Positions 5,663-8,949 of a stretch of 8,949 nucleotides of DNA are shown piece after piece (the stretch's first letter is position 1; each line of letters starts with the position of its first letter). Both the position numbers and the translations under genes were made by a program. Origin of the DNA: an uncultured Eubacteriales bacterium (lineage in GTDB: Bacteria; Bacillota; Clostridia; Oscillospirales; Oscillospiraceae). A model generated the notes under the pieces. That model did not search any database. It was not told the origin of the DNA and saw nothing but the letters and a program-made list of their open reading frames with translations. The stretch lies in the NCBI GenBank assembly GCA_900545925.1, contig URAZ01000070.1, positions 1-8,949 on the forward strand, read 5' to 3'.

Positions 5663-6601
5663 TTATAATGTCATTTCGTTCATCTGCGTCTGAAACGCAG
5701 TGTCATTCCAGTGTTCCTTTGCCGCAGCAAAATTTTCTACAAGCTGCTCCGCGCTGATCCCGACCGTCGCCGGTTTTGCGGTTTCCTCGAAGCCATCTTC
5801 GCCAAGCTCGAACCAGCAGTGATCCTCTGCCGGGTCATACTGGCTGAACCTCTGCTCCGGCAGACCAACCTGCGGCGGGATGAAGTATTCGCCCAAATCG
5901 CAGCAGTCCATGATCTGCGCGATCTGCTCTGGCGTAAACGTACCGGTGACGACACATTCATTTTCCACCTTGTAGTTGGATGCGTCGCGGTAGAGATAGC
6001 GGATCTGTGTGTTCATATGTGCCTCCTGCTGCGGTTCAATGTACAGGTCTTTGAGGACAGCCTGCGGCAAGTGCTCGTTTCGTACAACAAATCCGCGGCT
6101 ACACGCTGCGCCGTCGTGTGCATCCAGAAATATCTGCCCGACTGTTTCATAGTCAATGGTTTTGCAGAGTTGTTTTAATGTTGGAGCGACACCGCAGTCC
6201 ATCAGATACTTTCCGATGGACTGCGCACTGCTGCATCCCGGCAAAATGACGTAATCGTCCAGATGCTCCGTCAACTGCAAAATGTCCTTTGTGCCGGAGA
6301 TACTGTTTGCATCCAGCATTCCCGCAAATTTGTCGCAGTCGACCTCCGACATATGCTCCAGCCGCTCGGCAAGCTGATTGATGCGTTCGGTTTCGCCCTC
6401 CGCGGCAAGGTCTACGCCGCTCAGATACAACCCCAAATTCATGACCTCGCTTGCCGCGCCATGGATCGTGACTGTTCTGGATATGGATTTCAAGGCTTCC
6501 ATCGTTGCAGTCACATCTTCTTTATCTTCCGTTGTTGTCGCAGGGAAGGAGAGAAGCACCTGCTTCCCGGTTTCGCCCTGCCTTAAAAACAACGTCACCA
6601 T
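5663..6601 (-). CDS. ArdA-like module fused to a conserved C-terminal domain
   Basis: A 312-residue acidic protein. The ATG at 6601 overlaps the upstream stop (7 bases shared) and follows GGAGGG, so translation is probably coupled. Residues 1-190 are one ArdA-like module of the usual single-copy size: Leu-Ser-Phe-Pro-Ala (17-21), Arg-Ile-Asn-Gln-Leu-Ala-Glu-Arg-Leu (73-81), Ser-Ile-Gly-Lys-Tyr-Leu-Met (127-133), and Cys-Ser-Arg-Gly-Phe-Val-Val-Arg near the end. From residue 196 a different domain starts: Met-Asn-Thr-Gln-Ile-Arg-Tyr-Leu-Tyr-Arg-Asp-Ala-Ser-Asn-Tyr, then Tyr-Phe-Ile-Pro-Pro-Gln-Val-Gly-Leu-Pro-Glu and His-Cys-Trp-Phe-Glu-Leu-Gly-Glu-Asp. I recall this second domain as a free-standing protein in gut Clostridia, function unknown. 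The junction retains a ribosome binding site and ATG, suggesting a read-through fusion or an additional internal product. ArdA activity (blocking type I restriction) is inferred from fold likeness. Confidence 0.85.
   Translation of the reverse strand: MVTLFLRQGETGKQVLLSFPATTTEDKEDVTATMEALKSISRTVTIHGAASEVMNLGLYLSGVDLAAEGETERINQLAERLEHMSEVDCDKFAGMLDANSISGTKDILQLTEHLDDYVILPGCSSAQSIGKYLMDCGVAPTLKQLCKTIDYETVGQIFLDAHDGAACSRGFVVRNEHLPQAVLKDLYIEPQQEAHMNTQIRYLYRDASNYKVENECVVTGTFTPEQIAQIMDCCDLGEYFIPPQVGLPEQRFSQYDPAEDHCWFELGEDGFEETAKPATVGISAEQLVENFAAAKEHWNDTAFQTQMNEMTL
6014..6027 (-). promoter_or_regulatory. Internal ribosome binding site and ATG within the ArdA-like fusion gene
   Basis: AGGAGG (6022-6027 on the minus strand) lies 5 bases before an in-frame ATG at 6016. 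Initiation here would give a 117-residue product covering only the second domain of the 5663-6601 protein. The codons read Gln-Gln-Glu-Ala-His-Met-Asn, close to the tail of the neighbouring ArdA-like gene (Gln-Glu-Ala-Asn-Met), as expected if this was once a gene end followed by a gene start. Whether it is used cannot be told from sequence. Confidence 0.55.
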
Positions 6602-7797
6602 GCCATGCCCTCCATGTTTGCCTCCTGCTCCTGATGATACCGCTCTGCCGGATCATCCCGCATCAGTTCCTCCAGCGTCAATGTCCCGTGGTAGGAAACA
6701 TATCCGCGGTCTACAAATACGCCGTCTTCCTGAAGTATTCGCTTGACACCGTAGTCGCCATAGTTATAGAAATCTTCAAGGTTCTCGTCATATTCGTAGT
6801 GCCCTGACCGCTGGATCATGTACCTCCCAAGCTCCTCCGGTGTGTGGGCATTCGGTGCAAAATCAAATTGATCGAGGTTTTCTGCCAGCTGGCGGATATT
6901 TGCTGCGCACGTCGGTTTCGCCATCTGGCAGACTGCGCCGAGCTTCACGAAATCCTGTTCCTTGAAATTGGAACATACCTGACACAGCCGGTTCAGTTCA
7001 AAGAGCGATTCCTGTTCAAAATCCAATGCGCAGTCGACCTCGTCCGGAAATCGGCTATCTGAAACCAGCATCTGCATTTCGCCGCAAGAGGCGATCCCGA
7101 CGCGAAGCATCGTGCGCTCCAGCTTGATTTGGCTTGTCGGGAGCTGCACCCACTCCTGTTTCTTTGGATCATCTTCATCTGTGGCTCGGATCTTCAGCTC
7201 CAGGATGCTGTTTTCTGGTATCCAGATCGGAGGCAGATGCTTGCGGTCATACGCCTGCTCCAGCTTCATGCCGTTGTCATACACAACACCGTATCTCGTT
7301 ACATAGCCTGGCTGCCCGGAGATCAGCGCCAAAGCCGTCTCCTTTCCGTCCAGATTTTCCAGTTCTTCCGAATCACAGGCACCGTGGACGGTCAGATAGT
7401 GCCGTTTCCCGACCAGCTCCAAATCATTAAAATCTGAAACGACAGTCACCTCTCTGGCGCAGAAAGAAAGATCGATCAGCTCGTCCGCTGCGGATAAGCC
7501 GAATCGCTCCACCGCTGCATTAAATTGCAGCAGTTCATACCGGTCGAAGCTCTCCAATTGCTTTCCGAGCCAGTCCAGCTCGTCCACATTTGCCATCGTG
7601 CCAATTAACCGCTCCAGCGCAGGGCAGTCTGCCGTGCCAATGTCTGCAACGAAGCAGTCCTGCTCCACCACCGCGCCGCTCTGAATTCCATTCAACGCAC
7701 GAATCGTTTCCTCGTATTGAGCTTCCGGAATTGGGAACTCGACTGTGACAGTTCCCAATTCTGGGATATTGTTATTTTCCAGCGATGCTTTGAACAA
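6595..7797 (-). CDS. Two-module ArdA-like antirestriction protein
   Basis: A 400-residue acidic protein. I place the start at the TTG at 7797, with AGGAGG (7805-7810) 7 bases upstream; the ATG at 7815 lacks a good ribosome binding site and would add six residues. The N-terminus then reads MFKASLENNNIPELG, matching how I recall related clostridial ArdA-like proteins starting. Module 1 (1-190) has Phe-Pro-Ile-Pro (21-24), Asn-Val-Asp-Glu-Leu-Asp-Trp-Leu (70-77), Phe-Asn-Ala-Ala (92-95) and Arg-Tyr-Gly-Val-Val-Tyr (168-173). Module 2 (about 197-385) has Leu-Phe-Glu-Leu-Asn-Arg-Leu, Glu-Glu-Leu-Gly-Arg-Tyr-Met, Tyr-Gly-Asp-Tyr-Gly and a final Asp-Arg-Gly-Tyr-Val. This is the ArdA order, twice. 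The family mimics DNA and inhibits type I restriction; activity here is inferred. Its last codons hold the next gene's ribosome binding site. Confidence 0.85.
   Translation of the reverse strand: MFKASLENNNIPELGTVTVEFPIPEAQYEETIRALNGIQSGAVVEQDCFVADIGTADCPALERLIGTMANVDELDWLGKQLESFDRYELLQFNAAVERFGLSAADELIDLSFCAREVTVVSDFNDLELVGKRHYLTVHGACDSEELENLDGKETALALISGQPGYVTRYGVVYDNGMKLEQAYDRKHLPPIWIPENSILELKIRATDEDDPKKQEWVQLPTSQIKLERTMLRVGIASCGEMQMLVSDSRFPDEVDCALDFEQESLFELNRLCQVCSNFKEQDFVKLGAVCQMAKPTCAANIRQLAENLDQFDFAPNAHTPEELGRYMIQRSGHYEYDENLEDFYNYGDYGVKRILQEDGVFVDRGYVSYHGTLTLEELMRDDPAERYHQEQEANMEGMAW
7725..7764. repeat. 15-base inverted repeat inside the 5' coding part of the ArdA-like gene
   Basis: The arms 7725-7739 and 7750-7764 are inverted copies with one mismatch (12 bases perfect next to the loop), separated by 10 bases. 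The repeat covers codons 12-25 of the 6595-7797 gene (Pro-Glu-Leu-Gly ... Phe-Pro-Ile-Pro-Glu), so the mRNA could fold a strong hairpin about 35 bases after the start codon. It may be a translation-control element, a protein-binding site, or a by-product of the encoded peptide. Confidence 0.7.
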
Positions 7798-8002
7798 GAA
7801 CCCGCCTCCTTCCATTGATTTCTTCCATGTCTGTCAGCACGCAGCTGCCATTTCCGTGGTCACACTGAAAACCGTGCGCCATGTAATTGCAGTGCCGGCA
7901 GCGTTCGTAGTCGCTGCACACCAGCGGCTCCGGCGGGTCGCGCGGGCAGTCCGGCGCGCACCGACTGATGTGCAGATTCCAGTGCTTTGATTTATCTACA
8001 AT
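7772..8002 (-). CDS. Cys-rich small protein, probably zinc-binding, with a non-standard start
   Basis: The frame opens after a stop and encodes about 76 residues. Seven Cys and several His cluster as Cys-x3-Cys (15, 19), Cys29, Cys-x2-Cys (35, 38), Cys47 and Cys54, suggesting one or two metal-binding knuckles. A good GGAGG lies at 8012-8016, but no ATG, GTG or TTG occurs in frame before the first Cys pair. The candidates are ATC at 8005 (6 bases from GGAGG) and ATT at 8002 (9 bases); the coordinates assume ATT. A GTG after the first Cys pair would give a truncated protein of about 49 residues. The 3' end overlaps the ArdA-like gene by 26 bases and contains its ribosome binding site. A degenerate copy that lost its start codon is possible, but the frame is otherwise clean. 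Confidence 0.6.
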   Translation of the reverse strand: MVDKSKHWNLHISRCAPDCPRDPPEPLVCSDYERCRHCNYMAHGFQCDHGNGSCVLTDMEEINGRRRVLVQSIAGK

Positions 8003-8023
8003 GATCGTTCACCTCCAGAACGC

Positions 8024-8056
8024 AAAAAGCCGGGACTTCTGAAAAGAAATCCCGGC
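8024..8056 (-). terminator. Strong intrinsic terminator after the first gene
   Basis: On the minus strand an 11-base stem pairs 8046-8056 with 8029-8039, with one G-U pair, around a six-base loop (8040-8045). Five T residues follow (8024-8028), then GCG. It starts 12 bases after the stop of the 8069-8749 gene. The ribosome binding site of the next frame begins only 7 bases beyond the T tract, so there is no space for a promoter between them. Confidence 0.85.
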
Positions 8057-8068
8057 CCTCTGCGAATA

Positions 8069-8749
8069 TTACATTGTCTGTTCCATCTCGGAACGCTGTT
8101 CCTGCTCCTGTTCCTGTTCCTGATTTCTTGGCAGAAGAATTTCGATCTGCTCCTGTATGCTGCGGAGCCGCGTTTCGTCGCCATATGTGAGCGTCGCGTC
8201 ATCCGCCAATGCAAACTCGCACGCATTCCGGATCACACCCAGTTCCTTGTCCGAAAAAAGGCGCTGGGGTTCTATCAACCTGGAACGGGCGGCGAAGTCT
8301 CGTTTTGCACCCGCATAGTCCTCTATAAAGTAGTGTCCCATATGCACACCATTGCGGTCAAAATCCCATTCCCATGTTACGAAATTAGCGCCCTTTTTCC
8401 CAAGCCGCCCGGCCAGCACCGCGTCCCCGAAATCTGCGAGGATTTTGTAGCTGCCCTCCAGCCCGATTGCTTTCAGTGCGGGAGCGCGTGCAAAGATCGG
8501 CATATATTCTCTGACCTGCGAAGCGATTTGTATCACAGTCTGAAGCGACGCATCTGCGTCTACTCCCCTGACCGTCTTCGACGGGAAACAAACCACACCG
8601 TCGCCATCAACGTCACAGAGCAACTGACCGTGCCATTTGACGTTGAGTATCCCGCCTTCCGTCATCTCCGAATCCAGTCCTTTGCGCAGGAGCTGCCGCT
8701 CCACCTCTCTCAGAAATCTCTCTTTCTTTGCTGTCTGTTCTTTGCTCAT
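8069..8749 (-). CDS. Conserved clostridial mobile-element protein of unknown function with a Gln-Glu repeat tail
   Basis: A 226-residue protein. Two ATGs follow GGAGG (8757-8761); the one at 8749 has the better spacing (7 bases) and gives MSKEQTAKKERFLREVERQL. The first 25 residues are a charged helix. A beta-rich region follows (Ile-Leu-Asn-Val-Lys-Trp-His-Gly, 34-41; Val-Val-Cys-Phe-Pro-Ser, 52-57). Then come Leu-Ala-Asp-Phe-Gly-Asp-Ala-Val-Leu-Ala-Gly (104-114) and Phe-Val-Thr-Trp-Glu-Trp-Asp-Phe-Asp-Arg, Gly-His-Tyr-Phe, and Tyr-Ala-Gly-Ala-Lys-Arg-Asp-Phe-Ala-Ala-Arg-Ser (123-156). I recall close relatives of this last signature across conjugative elements of gut Clostridia, without a known function. 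The C-terminus is low complexity: nine alternating Gln/Glu residues before Arg-Ser-Glu-Met-Glu-Gln-Thr-Met. It is the first gene visible after the leader and is followed by a terminator, so it may be expressed more strongly than the genes behind it. Confidence 0.85.
   Translation of the reverse strand: MSKEQTAKKERFLREVERQLLRKGLDSEMTEGGILNVKWHGQLLCDVDGDGVVCFPSKTVRGVDADASLQTVIQIASQVREYMPIFARAPALKAIGLEGSYKILADFGDAVLAGRLGKKGANFVTWEWDFDRNGVHMGHYFIEDYAGAKRDFAARSRLIEPQRLFSDKELGVIRNACEFALADDATLTYGDETRLRSIQEQIEILLPRNQEQEQEQEQRSEMEQTM
8096..8122. repeat. Imperfect hexanucleotide tandem repeat coding for Gln-Glu
   Basis: Four and a half copies of a six-base unit (CAGGAA on the minus strand, one copy CAGGAG) encode nine alternating Gln and Glu residues near the C-terminus of the 8069-8749 protein. 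The unit is in frame, so slippage would change the tail length by two residues without a frameshift. Confidence 0.85.
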
Positions 8750-8765
8750 ATTCATACCTCCAATC

Positions 8766-8799
8766 CCAGCGCCCTTTTTGAGCGCAAAAAAGGCGCTGG
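8766..8799 (-). repeat. Strong hairpin directly upstream of the first gene's ribosome binding site
   Basis: The arms 8766-8779 and 8786-8799 are inverted copies (13 pairs with one extra base) around a six-base loop (8780-8785). The hairpin ends 4 bases before the GGAGG that serves the start at 8749. It has no trailing T tract, so it is not a standard terminator; it is more likely a 5' leader structure or a binding site. Confidence 0.8.
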
Positions 8800-8905
8800 T
8801 CATTGGTTCGTGAAAACCAACAATCCAGCGCCCATAACTTTGTGAAAGATTTTTCTCCGATTTTTCTGAAATCCAGCCGCCGCAGCCCTCTGAAAAAGGG
8901 CGCTG
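8766..8905 (-). promoter_or_regulatory. Leader with four alternating inverted-repeat arms
   Basis: In transcription order the arms are A (8893-8905), B (8825-8833), C (8786-8799) and D (8766-8779). A and C carry CAGCGCC plus a T run; B and D carry GGCGCTGG, with A runs before D. A pairs perfectly with D over 13 bases and can also pair with B over at least 7. C pairs with D (hairpin) or with B over 8 bases, extended by an inner stem formed by the inverted repeat at 8804-8819. Two exclusive layouts follow: A:B plus C:D, or B:C nested inside A:D. This looks like a switchable leader, a cluster of operators, or a small inverted-repeat element. I could not identify a convincing promoter. Confidence 0.55.
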
Positions 8906-8949
8906 ACAGCAAAAATTCCTTGAATATGGAAAAGCAGAGGTTCAAAACC

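Larger units (their letters stand above)
8750..8949. other. Non-coding stretch upstream of the operon
   Basis: No credible gene was found in these 200 bases on either strand. Reading frames that cross the stretch run antisense to, or out of frame with, the 8069-8749 gene and have no ribosome binding site. Apart from the repeat arms it holds A/T-rich tracts (around 8844-8871 and 8911-8935). No pair of -35 and -10 boxes with acceptable spacing could be supported, so the promoter is either unusual or lies beyond the right edge. Confidence 0.6.

Noticed and set aside
8096..8122. Possible CRISPR-like or iteron repeat
   Set aside because: The unit is only six bases, has no spacers and is explained by alternating Gln-Glu codons.
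8613..8945. Minus-strand frame of 110 codons running from the leader into the first gene
   Set aside because: It is out of frame with the supported gene, crosses the repeat arms, lacks a ribosome binding site and has no coherent protein pattern.
8906..8949. Possible promoter with a TTGAAC-like -35 box near the right edge
   Set aside because: No -10 box occurs at 16-18 bases spacing, so it cannot be supported.

Overview
The window reads as an accessory, mobile-element-like segment of a moderately high-GC gut Firmicute (Clostridia, most like Oscillospiraceae/Ruminococcaceae or Lachnospiraceae). The evidence is family content: DUF4314, DUF3849, ArdA-type antirestriction modules, AbrB-like proteins and a D12-class adenine methylase are typical passengers of clostridial integrative conjugative elements. 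Strong GGAGG ribosome binding sites also precede nearly every gene. No relaxase, integrase or secretion gene lies in the window, so the mobile-element assignment is inference.

Every gene is on the minus strand, so transcription runs from 8949 towards 1. Upstream (8750-8949) is a non-coding leader with four alternating inverted-repeat arms. The first gene (8069-8749) is a conserved clostridial protein of unknown function and ends at a strong terminator (8024-8056). A tightly packed block follows (8002 to 1918): a Cys-rich small protein that seems to lack a standard start codon, a two-module ArdA-like protein, an ArdA-like protein fused to a second domain, a 45-residue membrane peptide, a conserved unknown, a tandem AbrB-like protein, a DUF3849 protein, a DUF4314 protein, and a second two-module ArdA-like protein. 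A second terminator (1854-1892) closes this block. The last group (1815 to the left edge) holds a winged-helix-like protein, an orphan DNA adenine methylase, an AbrB-like relative, and the start of a gene cut by the window edge.

Most neighbours overlap or are separated by fewer than 20 bases, which points to translational coupling. Four genes use TTG starts placed 7-8 bases from GGAGG. Functionally the set suggests an anti-restriction locus: five ArdA-like DNA-mimic modules would block host restriction enzymes and the methylase would mark the element's DNA, with AbrB-like and winged-helix proteins as likely regulators. The least explained signals are the leader, a short Gln/Glu-rich tail ending in Met-Gly-(Gly)-Met on several unrelated proteins, an apparent gene fusion that keeps an internal ribosome binding site, and two terminators that leave no room for a promoter before the next gene.
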